Shown here piece after piece: positions 35,898 through 44,248 of a DNA stretch of 64,000 nt; position 1 is the stretch's first letter, and every line of letters begins with the position of its first letter. Both the position numbers and the translations under genes were made by a program. Under the pieces are notes generated by a model, which did not search any database, was not told the DNA's origin, and saw only the letters and a list, made by a program, of their open reading frames with translations. This stretch comes from Caryophanales bacterium UBA1427 (GTDB taxonomy: Bacteria; Bacillota_I; Bacilli_A; ML615J-28; CAG-313): contig DCTZ01000027.1 in NCBI GenBank assembly GCA_002329485.1, positions 24,245 through 88,244 on the forward strand, read 5' to 3'.

Positions 35898-37310
35898 TCA
35901 GTTGACATTGTTCATATAGTTCTTTTGGAAATCGTTGTTGATGGTCGTAAGCAGGTTCTCGACGTTGACGGTAATGCCTCTCGGGTCGAGAACCGTCTGA
36001 ATCGCACCGTCCAAAACTTTATACATTTCCTGACAATAGTAAGGTTCTTCGGTCCGTTTCATCGAATCGAACAAGGCATAGAAGTCCTTGAAATAATTCA
36101 TGTTGACGTTGCAATACATTTGTTCCATGTTTTCCATATATGTTACGTAGTCTTCGTTAATCCATGGTTTGATGGAAGGCAGAATCGGCATGCCTTTCCT
36201 GAGGGCCACCTGCATTCCGTCTTCGATGCTTTGTTTGGCAACGTCGCTCATTTCCGGCGATCTGCCCATATATTCCAGGAACCTTAAAGCTCCCATGACC
36301 TGCTCGCTGGTGGCTTTTGCAGAAAACATATACGGTGTTCCGCCGAACAGGGAATACCTGTCACCGTTCGGACCGGCAGGCATCGGCACAAAAGCGTACG
36401 GATAGTCGGTCGGTTTGTCCATGTTAACAAACGGAGTGGCAATCGCGTCGCTGCCGACAATGCACATGGCGAGCGTTTCCTGACCGATTTTGCTCCACCA
36501 GTCGTTGTAAGATAGGGAGACGTCGCTCGGAAGCGCGTTATATTCGTGTTTGATTTTTTTGATCCATTCCAATGCGGCGATCGCTCCCGGGGAATTTAGT
36601 TTGGAGACCCATTTGCCGTTTTCCTGAACCTGCAGATCGGCACCGAAATTCCAGGCGATGTTGCTGAATTGCCAGCCGCCCTGTTTGTTGGCCGAAAGCA
36701 CCATGAATCCCGCAACATATTCGAGCGTTTCGGTAATGGTCGAAGCCATGCTCAACAGTTCGTCGAATGTTTGGGGATAGAGCGGATTTCCTTCCGGATC
36801 GTACAAATCGAGTTTTCCGTCGTGGTCGTAATCTTCAATCAGACCAGCTTCTTCCAAAAGTTTCAGATTCATAAAGAGACCCAAACCGTAACCGTCCCGT
36901 GGAACCCCGTAGGTTCGGCCTCCTGCGCTTAAAGCTTCGCGCATTTCCGGATCCATCTTGTCGTACCAACCGAGAGCTTTCAGTTCGTCCGTAATGTCTT
37001 TGACATAACCGTTTGCAATCAGCTTCTGAGGTTCGGTGAACCATGTCTGAAACACCGTCGGAATGGTTCCGGTTTCGGCCATAAACAGGAACGTATCGAC
37101 ATTGTATTCATAGTTTTGTCCCTTGATTTCGTACTGAGGATAATCGTTCTCGAAACGCCGTTTCCATTCTTTGAACATTTCGACATCTTCTTTTGCGGTT
37201 TCATCGGGCCACATGCCGATGGTGATGACGATTTTCTCGTCTTTATGTTTACATGCGCTTAAAGCAAAAACAAAAAGCACAACTGTTATTAATACCATTA
37301 ATCTTTTCAT
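35898..37310 (-). CDS. Sugar-binding lipoprotein of an ABC importer
   Basis: 470 residues from ATG 37310 (AGGAGG 8-12 bp upstream; an earlier in-frame start lacks one). The signal ends in lipobox FALSAC (Cys about 20). The rest is a family 1 solute-binding fold with ITIGMWPDETAKEDVEMFKE at the N-terminus, GGRTYGVPRDGYGLGLFMNL, a hinge region and VPMPAGPNGDRYSLFGGTPY. An EDYDHDGKLDLYDPEGN loop looks like a calcium-binding insertion. First gene of the eight-gene glycan operon, with the promoter and a cre-like site just before it. Confidence 0.94.
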   Translation of the reverse strand: MKRLMVLITVVLFVFALSACKHKDEKIVITIGMWPDETAKEDVEMFKEWKRRFENDYPQYEIKGQNYEYNVDTFLFMAETGTIPTVFQTWFTEPQKLIANGYVKDITDELKALGWYDKMDPEMREALSAGGRTYGVPRDGYGLGLFMNLKLLEEAGLIEDYDHDGKLDLYDPEGNPLYPQTFDELLSMASTITETLEYVAGFMVLSANKQGGWQFSNIAWNFGADLQVQENGKWVSKLNSPGAIAALEWIKKIKHEYNALPSDVSLSYNDWWSKIGQETLAMCIVGSDAIATPFVNMDKPTDYPYAFVPMPAGPNGDRYSLFGGTPYMFSAKATSEQVMGALRFLEYMGRSPEMSDVAKQSIEDGMQVALRKGMPILPSIKPWINEDYVTYMENMEQMYCNVNMNYFKDFYALFDSMKRTEEPYYCQEMYKVLDGAIQTVLDPRGITVNVENLLTTINNDFQKNYMNNVN

Positions 37311-37332
37311 AAAACCTGATCCTCCTTTTTCC

Positions 37333-37354
37333 ATTATACACTAAAACGTTTTCA
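37333..37354 (-). promoter_or_regulatory. Promoter -10 and cre/LacI-like operator of the glycan operon
   Basis: Minus-strand TATAAT (37333-37338) preceded by TGAAAACGTTTTAG (37341-37354). The core AAAACGTTTT is a perfect 10-bp palindrome and fits the CcpA cre pattern except for the last two bases, or a LacI-family operator. It sits where the RNA polymerase spacer would be, so a bound protein would repress. Confidence 0.65.
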
Positions 37355-37420
37355 CAAAAAACCCGTAATACTGCAAATTGGTTTGAAATCCTGCAGTCTT
37401 TGGGATTTGGGATAAAAAAA

Positions 37421-37450
37421 GGATTGAATCGGTGGCTCGTGATTCAATCC
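37421..37450 (-). terminator. Terminator of the mnmG-DUF951 operon
   Basis: A perfect 10-bp stem (GGATTGAATC/GATTCAATCC) with a 10-base loop, followed on the minus strand by TTTTTTT. Confidence 0.9.
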
Positions 37451-37452
37451 GT

Positions 37453-37623
37453 TTACTTTTTAATCTTCTTCAGTGCCTCGACCCTGGGCATCATAATGAG
37501 TCTTCCGCAGGTTGTGCACTCCAGTTTCAAATCCACGCCCGTCCGTCTGACACGCCATTCCTTACCGCCGCACGGATGGGCTTTTTTGAAGGTTAGGATA
37601 TCGTCGATCTTAATCTCGATCAT
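37453..37623 (-). CDS. DUF951 family small protein
   Basis: 56 residues. The start at 37623 gives MIEIKIDDILTFKKAHPCGG, the usual family beginning. Two cysteine groups (HPCGGKEW and LECTTCGR) suggest a small zinc-binding domain, and WRVRRTGVDLKLEC is typical. The function is unknown; some members are annotated as nucleic-acid-binding-like. It overlaps the end of mscS by 14 bp, an arrangement usual in Bacillota. Confidence 0.88.
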   Translation of the reverse strand: MIEIKIDDILTFKKAHPCGGKEWRVRRTGVDLKLECTTCGRLIMMPRVEALKKIKK

Positions 37624-38644
37624 GATCCTCACCCCGGAAAATTTTGATTTCCTGTTTCGGATAAGCAATATGGTGTTCTTCCAAAATATCTTTGACGGCT
37701 TTCCGGATGGCCCGTTCCACGCCGTACTGCTGTTCGGAAACAGTGTTGGCGGTGATTCTGAAAGTCATGTTGTTGTCTACCATATCGACCATTCCGACGA
37801 CAGTCGGCGGAGTCAACAGATTCGGCAAATCCGGTAAATGCTTCGTAATTTCTTTGTTGAGCAAATCGATAATTGCGCCCGCTTTTTCCTGGAAAGGAAT
37901 TCTGACATCCACCACCGCGACCGAATTGAACATCGAATAATTGATTACTTCCTCGATGCTGCCGTTGCTAAAAAGTTTTACTTCGTTTTTCCAGTTTTTG
38001 ACTTTGGTGGTTTTCAGTCCGATATCGATGACTTCCCCTTTGAAATCGCCGATTCCCACGATATCGCCAACATCGAAATGCCGTTCAAACACGATGAAGA
38101 TTCCGCTAATGAAATCCACTATCAGTTTTTGCGCACCGAGTCCGATGACCAACCCCGCAATCCCGAGTCCCGCAAGCACAGGCGTGATGTCGATGCCCCA
38201 CAGGCTCAAAATTATCGCCGCATCCACGAAATAAAGCAAATATCTCGCGCAGCTCAATATGACTTTTGCGATGGTTATCCGGCGTTTTTCGTTAATCAAT
38301 CCTCTTTTCCCCGAGTGGTTCAGAATTACCTTGATGGTATTGTAAACCGTAAGGGAAATGATGATGACAAAGGCCGTTCCGATTAACACTTCCGTCTGAT
38401 GGGTAACCCATTCCTTGAAACTGTCGATTACCGACTTAAACGAAAACTCTTCGTTGGCAAGCATTATCACGATTACCGCACCGACCAAAATAACCACATT
38501 GACCACAACGTTGATAATGCTTTGGGTTTTGGTCGGCGTTTGGCCGATTAAACGCTTTTTCAGATACATAATGGTGAAATAAAACAAAACCGTTAAAACC
38601 GCTATCCAAAAAGATAACGAATTAGGTGCAAATGCTAAAAACAT
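37610..38644 (-). CDS. mscS: MscS-family small-conductance mechanosensitive channel
   Basis: 344 residues. Helices near 10-28, 42-62 and 85-110 lead to the pore helix (ITPVLAGLGIAGLVIGLGAQKL near 165-188), then the beta domain (FERHFDVGDIVGIGDFKGEVIDIGLKTTKV) and a cytoplasmic cage. It opens under hypo-osmotic stress to release solutes. It starts at ATG 38644, overlapping the parA TGA by one base. Lies between parA and DUF951. Confidence 0.94.
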   Translation of the reverse strand: MFLAFAPNSLSFWIAVLTVLFYFTIMYLKKRLIGQTPTKTQSIINVVVNVVILVGAVIVIMLANEEFSFKSVIDSFKEWVTHQTEVLIGTAFVIIISLTVYNTIKVILNHSGKRGLINEKRRITIAKVILSCARYLLYFVDAAIILSLWGIDITPVLAGLGIAGLVIGLGAQKLIVDFISGIFIVFERHFDVGDIVGIGDFKGEVIDIGLKTTKVKNWKNEVKLFSNGSIEEVINYSMFNSVAVVDVRIPFQEKAGAIIDLLNKEITKHLPDLPNLLTPPTVVGMVDMVDNNMTFRITANTVSEQQYGVERAIRKAVKDILEEHHIAYPKQEIKIFRGEDHDRD

Positions 38645-39411
38645 CAAATCCCTACCTTCTGATTCATTAAGAGTTCTTTGGCGAGTTCCCGGTATTCCTT
38701 GGAACCGCGGGAATTAAAGGAAAACTGAATTACCGATTTTCCGTGCATCGGCGCTTCCTGAATATGGCTGGAAGTCGAAATGACCGTTTTGAAAGTCTTG
38801 CCCGGAAACAAAAATTTAACCATGTCGGCGATTTTGTACCCGAAGGTGTTGCGATTGTCGAGTTTGGTCAAAAGAATCCCTTCGATGTGCAAATCTTTCA
38901 AATGTTGGATTTGGTCGATTTTGTTGACCATCTGCGTCAACGCGTCATACGCATAGAACCCGCATTCCACCGGTATAATCACCGAATCGCTGGCAAGCAG
39001 CGCGTTGTCGACCGACAAACCGAGCGAAGGCGGGCAATCGATTAAAACGAAATCGTAATAATCTTTGATGTTTTCCAGCCTTTTGGCCAAAAGCCATTCT
39101 TTGCCCTCCACGCCGTACATCATCTGTTCCAGTTCGGAAAGACGAATCGATGCCGGAATGATATCGAGTTTGGGCGAAATCTCAGGGATTATGGCCTTGG
39201 TTCCGATTGTTTCGTCCAACAGAAAGTCAATAACATCTATCTGGATATTTTCCCGATTGATGCCAAGACCGATGGTGGCATTGGCCTGTTGGTCGAAATC
39301 CACAACCAAAACGCGCCGGTTTTCGAAAGCGAGCGAGGCGCCGAGATTAATGGTCGTCGTGGTTTTGCCCACTCCTCCTTTTTGATTAACGATGGCAATT
39401 ACTTTTCCCAT
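38644..39411 (-). CDS. parA: ParA/Soj chromosome-partitioning ATPase
   Basis: 255 residues. Deviant Walker A KGGVGKTTTTINLGASLA (residues 10-27), Walker A' VDFDQQANAT and Walker B FVLIDCPPSLGL. The ATPase forms dimers on DNA and drives origin segregation with ParB. I set the start at 39411 (GAGGA before it) rather than five codons upstream. It follows rsmG, the usual place for soj, but no parB follows; mscS comes instead. Confidence 0.95.
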   Translation of the reverse strand: MGKVIAIVNQKGGVGKTTTTINLGASLAFENRRVLVVDFDQQANATIGLGINRENIQIDVIDFLLDETIGTKAIIPEISPKLDIIPASIRLSELEQMMYGVEGKEWLLAKRLENIKDYYDFVLIDCPPSLGLSVDNALLASDSVIIPVECGFYAYDALTQMVNKIDQIQHLKDLHIEGILLTKLDNRNTFGYKIADMVKFLFPGKTFKTVISTSSHIQEAPMHGKSVIQFSFNSRGSKEYRELAKELLMNQKVGI

Positions 39412-39435
39412 AAGAATAATCCTCAATCTGAAGTT

Positions 39436-40128
39436 TTATAACGGTTTCTTTTTGATTTGCGCAAAAGAGCGCGGATATTTTGCGGGGGTGGGCCCCATTT
39501 TTTTAATCTTGATGATGGTTCTTTTGCCGTAATCTTTTGGCAAAGTAAAATCGTTTGTTTCGATTGCTTTGGCATTCGTTTCGAGCAGCGCGTTTTTGGC
39601 TTCCGTCAGTTCGGTTTTGCCCTGGGCGCCTTTCATTGCCAACAGAAGGCCTTTATCTTTTAAAAGCGGCATAGACAGTTCCAAAAGAATCGCAAGATGA
39701 GCTACTGCCCGGGAAGAGACAATCGAAAAACCGCTCCGGTAGGTTTTGGCAAAGTCTTCCGCCCGTTCGGCAATTATCCTGACATTTTCCAAACCGAGCT
39801 TTTCTTTCACCGCCTGCAAAAACCTCGCCTTTTTTTGAATCGGTTCAAGTAGTGTAACCGCTGCGGTAGGTTCCATGAGGGCGATAACCATTCCCGGAAA
39901 TCCTGCTCCGCTTCCGATATCGCAGACTGTTTGGTTCCGGAAATCGGTTGTTTTGAACAATAAAATGCTGTCGTAAAAGTGTTTAATATATACTTCTTCT
40001 TTTTCGAAGATTGCGGTCAGGTTCATCACTTTCGACCATTCGGACAATAAGCCAAAATATTCTTCCAATTTTAGCAACTGTTCTTCCGTAATGCTCGGGT
40101 ATATTTCTTTAAGATACGAACTAGGCAT
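39436..40128 (-). CDS. rsmG: 16S rRNA (guanine527-N7) methyltransferase RsmG
   Basis: 230 residues, SAM-dependent methyltransferase acting on the small subunit rRNA. The SAM motif is VCDIGSGAGFPGMVIALM near 66-83; LLEPIQKKARFL, IIAERAEDF and VSSRAVAHLAILLE follow. The C-terminus is basic. The start at 40128 has AGGAAG 6 bp upstream and lies inside the last codons of mnmG (8-bp overlap). Confidence 0.96.
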   Translation of the reverse strand: MPSSYLKEIYPSITEEQLLKLEEYFGLLSEWSKVMNLTAIFEKEEVYIKHFYDSILLFKTTDFRNQTVCDIGSGAGFPGMVIALMEPTAAVTLLEPIQKKARFLQAVKEKLGLENVRIIAERAEDFAKTYRSGFSIVSSRAVAHLAILLELSMPLLKDKGLLLAMKGAQGKTELTEAKNALLETNAKAIETNDFTLPKDYGKRTIIKIKKMGPTPAKYPRSFAQIKKKPL

Positions 40129-41992
40129 TTTGCTTCCTACTTTCAAGATAAACCAAAAGCATCGAAATATCGCTTGGGTTTACCCCGCTGATTCGCATGG
40201 CTTGCGAGATGGTCAAGGGGCGCACCCGCGAAAGCTTTTCCTTGGCTTCGCTCGACAGATTATGGATTTGGTTGTAGTCGATGTCCTGAGGTATCTTTTT
40301 TGATTCGAGTTTGAGCATTTTTCCGGCGTCCCGGTAAGCTTTTTGGATATAACCCTGGTATTTGATTTCAATCGTAAGCTGTTCCGCAAGCTCGTCCGAA
40401 ATCTCGGTATTTTCGTTTAGCAGTTTCTGGATATCGCGATAAACGATTTCCGGACGTTTCAAAAGTTCCGAAGCTAGGATGCTTTCTTTGATTTCCGCCG
40501 AACCAATCGAAGTCAGATAAGCATTCGCTTCTTTGGTCGGATTGATTTTTACCGCGTTAAGGCGTTCTTTTTCGTTTTTCAAAAAAGCCATTTTGGCCAG
40601 GAATTTCTGGTAGCGTTCTTCGCTTATCAAACCGATTTTGGCTCCGTAAGGGGTAAGCCTTTGATCGGCGTTGTCGTGTCTTAAAAGCAAGCGGTATTCC
40701 GCCCGGGATGTAAGCATCCGGTACGGATCGGTAACGCCTTTGGTGGTCAGATCGTCGATCAATACGCCGATATATGCTTCGTCGCGTCTTAAGACGAGCG
40801 GTTCTTTTCCGTCAACCGCCAAGCTGGCATTGATGCCCGCCATCAGGCCTTGTGCGGCCGCTTCTTCGTAACCGCTGGTTCCGTTTACCTGTCCCGCAAA
40901 GTACAAGCCCCTTACTCGTTTGGATTCGAGCGTCGGATACAGTTCAATCGGATCGACTGCATCGTATTCGATGGCATAAGCGTATTTGACGACTTCGACA
41001 TTTTCAAAACCCGGCAGGGTTTTCAGCATTTGGTCCTGAACGTGAATCGGCATGCTTGTGGAAAAGCCTTGGATATAAATCAAATCGAAATCCTTGCTTT
41101 CTGGTTCCAAGAAAATTTGATGGCGTTCTTTTGAGGCGAAACGCACGAATTTATCTTCAATCGACGGACAGTACCTGGCGCCGACGCCTTCCACGATTCC
41201 GGAATACATGCTCGATTCGTGCAGGTTGGCCATGATGACTTTTCGGGTTTCTTCGGTCGTGTAGGTCAGATAGCAGGGAATCTGCTTGGCAAACGGCAGC
41301 AGTTGGGAAGGGTCCGATTCGTAACTGAACGAAAGCGGCATATCCGTTCCCGGTTCGAGTTGGCTTTTCGACAAATCAACCGAGCCAGTTTTGACTCTGG
41401 CCGGAGTTCCTGTCTTTAATCTCAGCACGTGAAAACCCAGACTTTTTAAAGCTTCGGACAAACCGTAGTTGGTTTTTTCGCCGTCGGGACCGCTGTTTTC
41501 CACGGTTTTTCCTCTCAGAATCCGCGAAGACAAGAATGTTCCGGTGGCAATGATTACTTTTTGGGCCGAAATGTTTTCGCCGTTTTCCAAAACGACGCCT
41601 TTGACCTCACCGTCTTCGATAAGCAAATCCTGAACGATTCCTTCTTTCAAAGTCAGATTCGGCGTGTTTTCGAGCGTTCTTTGCATGTAGGCCGAATAGG
41701 CCGGTTTATCCGATTGCACCCGCAAAGCTCTTACGGCCGGGCCTTTGGAGAGATTGAGCATTTTGAACTGAAGCGCTGTCAAGTCGGCCGCTTTGCCCAT
41801 TTCCCCGCCCAAGGCATCGATTTCCCGCACCAAAATGCCTTTAGCCGGTCCGCCGACCGAAGGGTTACACGGCATATTGGCAATTTTATTCACGTTGCCG
41901 CAAAGCAACAAAGTTTTTTTGTTTCGTCTGGCCGAAGCAAGGGATGCTTCCACCCCGGCATGCCCCGCACCGATAACAATTACATCATACAT
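40121..41992 (-). CDS. mnmG: tRNA uridine-34 carboxymethylaminomethyl enzyme MnmG (GidA)
   Basis: 623 residues. FAD-binding start VIVIGAGHAGVEASLASARR (5-24), the CNPSVGGPAKGILVREIDALGG motif and the second signature SDKPAYSAYMQRTLE are intact. Near 370, GLYFAGQVNGTSGYEEAAAQG is also diagnostic. With MnmE it modifies the wobble uridine of several tRNAs. First gene of the mnmG-rsmG-parA-mscS-DUF951 operon; AAAGGTGA precedes the ATG. Confidence 0.97.
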   Translation of the reverse strand: MYDVIVIGAGHAGVEASLASARRNKKTLLLCGNVNKIANMPCNPSVGGPAKGILVREIDALGGEMGKAADLTALQFKMLNLSKGPAVRALRVQSDKPAYSAYMQRTLENTPNLTLKEGIVQDLLIEDGEVKGVVLENGENISAQKVIIATGTFLSSRILRGKTVENSGPDGEKTNYGLSEALKSLGFHVLRLKTGTPARVKTGSVDLSKSQLEPGTDMPLSFSYESDPSQLLPFAKQIPCYLTYTTEETRKVIMANLHESSMYSGIVEGVGARYCPSIEDKFVRFASKERHQIFLEPESKDFDLIYIQGFSTSMPIHVQDQMLKTLPGFENVEVVKYAYAIEYDAVDPIELYPTLESKRVRGLYFAGQVNGTSGYEEAAAQGLMAGINASLAVDGKEPLVLRRDEAYIGVLIDDLTTKGVTDPYRMLTSRAEYRLLLRHDNADQRLTPYGAKIGLISEERYQKFLAKMAFLKNEKERLNAVKINPTKEANAYLTSIGSAEIKESILASELLKRPEIVYRDIQKLLNENTEISDELAEQLTIEIKYQGYIQKAYRDAGKMLKLESKKIPQDIDYNQIHNLSSEAKEKLSRVRPLTISQAMRISGVNPSDISMLLVYLESRKQNA

Positions 41993-42040
41993 ATTTTTTC
42001 ACCTTTCGTAAAGGGATAAAGCTGGTCCGTTACATCTGCT

Positions 42041-42049
42041 AGTATATCA
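42041..42049 (-). promoter_or_regulatory. Extended -10 promoter of the mnmG operon
   Basis: Minus-strand TGATATACT, about 50 bp before mnmG; no good -35 at 16-18 bp. Confidence 0.5.
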
Positions 42050-42098
42050 TATTTTGACGTTTTTTTAACCAATAATACTTATTTAGCAAATTAAGCAA

Positions 42099-42127
42099 AA
42101 AAAGAAAGAACGTTTGCCTTTCTTTTT
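42099..42127 (-). terminator. Terminator after pduL
   Basis: A 10-bp stem (AAAAAGAAAG/CTTTCTTTTT) with a 9-base loop, followed on the minus strand by more T. Confidence 0.75.
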
Positions 42128-42138
42128 CGCTACCTCAA

Positions 42139-42714
42139 TTAATTTTTCTTGATGATTTCTCCGTAAGTATTTGGTCCGATTTGTCCGGCATTGGCTTCGT
42201 CGGTATCGATATGCATCGCAAACGCGAACTTGTCGCTTACTCTGACAACCACATCGTCAAAAATCAAACTGCGATCAGGGGTAGTAATCTGCACTTGCAC
42301 GATTTCTTTGTCGTGGAGATTCATTTCTTTCGCTTCGGCCGTCGAAGCATGGATATGGCGTTTGGCCACGATGACGCCGTCCTGCAAAACAAGTTCGCCT
42401 GCCGGACCGATCAATTTACATCCCGGAGTATTGGCGATATCGCCGGATTCTTTGATAACAGCGGGAATGCCGAGAGTCCTGGCATCGGTGGCACTGATTT
42501 CTACTTGGGTATTTTTTCGGGTCGGTCCCAAGATCGATACCCCCGCAATACTGTTTCTAGGCCCTACCACCGTGACTCTTTCTTCACAGGCGAATTGTCC
42601 CGGTTGGGATAACGGTTTCTTCGGTGTGAGAGAATAGTTTTCGCCGAAAAGGACGGCTAAATCTTTTTCCGATAAATGCACATGGCGTGCAGATGTTTCC
42701 ACTAATACTTTCAT
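42139..42714 (-). CDS. pduL: PduL-type phosphotransacylase
   Basis: 191 residues. Interconverts acyl-CoA and acyl-phosphate (acetyl or propionyl). The zinc-binding repeats are readable: SARHVHLSEKD near 8-18 and AKRHIHASTAEAKEM near 117-131, with GPRNSIAGVSILGPTRKNTQVE between. No N-terminal encapsulation peptide is present, so it is the cytosolic form, likely part of acetate fermentation in place of Pta. No acetate kinase or shell gene lies nearby. It has its own promoter and terminator. Confidence 0.94.
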   Translation of the reverse strand: MKVLVETSARHVHLSEKDLAVLFGENYSLTPKKPLSQPGQFACEERVTVVGPRNSIAGVSILGPTRKNTQVEISATDARTLGIPAVIKESGDIANTPGCKLIGPAGELVLQDGVIVAKRHIHASTAEAKEMNLHDKEIVQVQITTPDRSLIFDDVVVRVSDKFAFAMHIDTDEANAGQIGPNTYGEIIKKN

Positions 42715-42767
42715 AAAGCTTTCCTTTCTTTCTATGGTCTTAAGTTATTGTTGATACTCTTTTATCA

Positions 42768-42796
42768 ATTATACCCCTTTTTCCTTTTTTCGTCAA
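42768..42796 (-). promoter_or_regulatory. Promoter of pduL
   Basis: Minus-strand TTGACG (42791-42796) and TATAAT (42768-42773) with a 17-bp spacer. Confidence 0.8.
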
Positions 42797-42878
42797 ACAA
42801 TAGCCAAAGATTTTTTTATCATATATCTGTCCGTACTTCTTTTTGTGCTTAAAAAAGGTAAACCTTAAAAATTTATTG

Positions 42879-42884
42879 TATAAT
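42879..42884 (+). promoter_or_regulatory. Probable -10 box of the rimO-pepF-ridA operon
   Basis: TATAAT about 50 bp before rimO; no convincing -35 box. Confidence 0.45.
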
Positions 42885-42933
42885 TAAAGCAACCAAAAAA
42901 CAATATGAACACCACTAGATTTGAGGAAAACAC

Positions 42934-44226
42934 ATGAAACTTGGAATGATATCCCTGGGCTGCGCCAAAAACCTGGTCGACAGCGAACGGGTTTTGGGTC
43001 TGGCCAAAAACTATCAATTCGAAATTACGACCAAAATGAACGAAGCGGATGTTATCGTCGTGAATACCTGCGGCTTTATCGAAAGCGCCAAAAAGGAGGC
43101 TTTAGACGCCATTTTCGATGCTCTCCGATATCAAAAAAACCATGCTAAAGTAATTGTCATGGGCTGTTTGGTCGAACGGTACTACCACGAACTGAAACGG
43201 GAAATTCCCGAAGTCGATTATTTTGTCCGTTTAAGGGATTACGACCGGATTGGAAACATCTTCGACGAACTTACTTCGTCCGTAAAAGAGTATAAACTTT
43301 CTTACAACAACCGGCTGCTCGCCACGCCGAAACATTCGGCGTATCTGAAAATCAGCGACGGATGCGACAACTGCTGCGCCTATTGCGCCATTCCGTTGAT
43401 TCGGGGACGCTACCGTAGCCGCAACCCCGAAGAAATCTTAAAAGAAGCAAAGATTTTGGTGAGCGAAGGCGTAAAAGAAATATCGGTCATTGCCCAGGAT
43501 ACGACCCGCTACGGAACCGATTTGGCAGATTATTCGCTTGCCAAACTGTTAAGTAATCTGGCAAAAATCGAGGGGCTTGTGAGTTTGCGGGTGCTTTACC
43601 TGTATCCCGACGAAATAACCGACGAGCTGCTCGAAGTAATCAAAAACGAGCCGAAACTCGCCAAATACTTTGACATCCCGATTCAGCACGCATCAAGCAG
43701 GCTGCTGAAAGAAATGAACCGACGGGGCGACGAAGTCTTTTTGCAAAATCTCCTGGACAAAATCCGCACCATGATTCCGGATGCGATAATCCGCACGACC
43801 TTAATCGTCGGTTTTCCGGGAGAAACCGAAGAAGATTTCGAAATTTTGAAAGCTTTTGTAAAAAGAAACCGTTTTGAACGTTTGGGCGTCTTTACTTACT
43901 CGGATGAAGAAAACACCAAAGCCCACCACATGAAAAACAAAGTTCCCGAAGAAATTGCCAAAAAAAGACGCGACGAAATCATGCAAATCCAACAGGAAAT
44001 TGTTGCGTCCTTCAACGAATCGCGTCTTTGCAAAACCGAAACCGTCGTCATCGACAAATATATCCCGTCCCAAAAACGGTATTTGGCTAGAAGTTATAAA
44101 GAAGCCATGGACGATATTGACGGCGTCATATATGTGGAAACCGACCAAGCCCTTAAGGTCGGCGAATATTACACGGTCAAAATAACCAAGAATCTGGGCT
44201 ATGATTTGCTGGCCCGGCTTGAATAA
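42934..44226 (+). CDS. rimO: Ribosomal protein uS12 methylthiotransferase RimO
   Basis: 430-residue radical-SAM enzyme that adds a methylthio group to an Asp of ribosomal protein S12. The N-terminal UPF0004 domain holds cluster cysteines in SLGCAKNLVDSE, VVNTCGFIE and VMGCLVER. The radical-SAM CxxxCxxC is in SDGCDNCCAYCAIP (an extra Cys is in the gap). A C-terminal TRAM domain follows (VIDKYIPSQKRYLARS). The ATG has GAGGA upstream. It is followed 22 bp later by pepF. Confidence 0.96.
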   Translation: MKLGMISLGCAKNLVDSERVLGLAKNYQFEITTKMNEADVIVVNTCGFIESAKKEALDAIFDALRYQKNHAKVIVMGCLVERYYHELKREIPEVDYFVRLRDYDRIGNIFDELTSSVKEYKLSYNNRLLATPKHSAYLKISDGCDNCCAYCAIPLIRGRYRSRNPEEILKEAKILVSEGVKEISVIAQDTTRYGTDLADYSLAKLLSNLAKIEGLVSLRVLYLYPDEITDELLEVIKNEPKLAKYFDIPIQHASSRLLKEMNRRGDEVFLQNLLDKIRTMIPDAIIRTTLIVGFPGETEEDFEILKAFVKRNRFERLGVFTYSDEENTKAHHMKNKVPEEIAKKRRDEIMQIQQEIVASFNESRLCKTETVVIDKYIPSQKRYLARSYKEAMDDIDGVIYVETDQALKVGEYYTVKITKNLGYDLLARLE

Positions 44227-44248
44227 AAATAATTTAAAGGAGGAAAAA

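Noticed and set aside
7603..38646. Possible use of TGA as Trp codon (Mycoplasma code)
   Set aside because: TGA closes several intact genes exactly where the family ends (trkA, parA and others), and Trp is encoded by TGG.
42855..42866. Short inverted repeat AAGGTAAACCTT before rimO as an operator or riboswitch
   Set aside because: Only 5-bp arms in A-rich sequence; could easily arise by chance.
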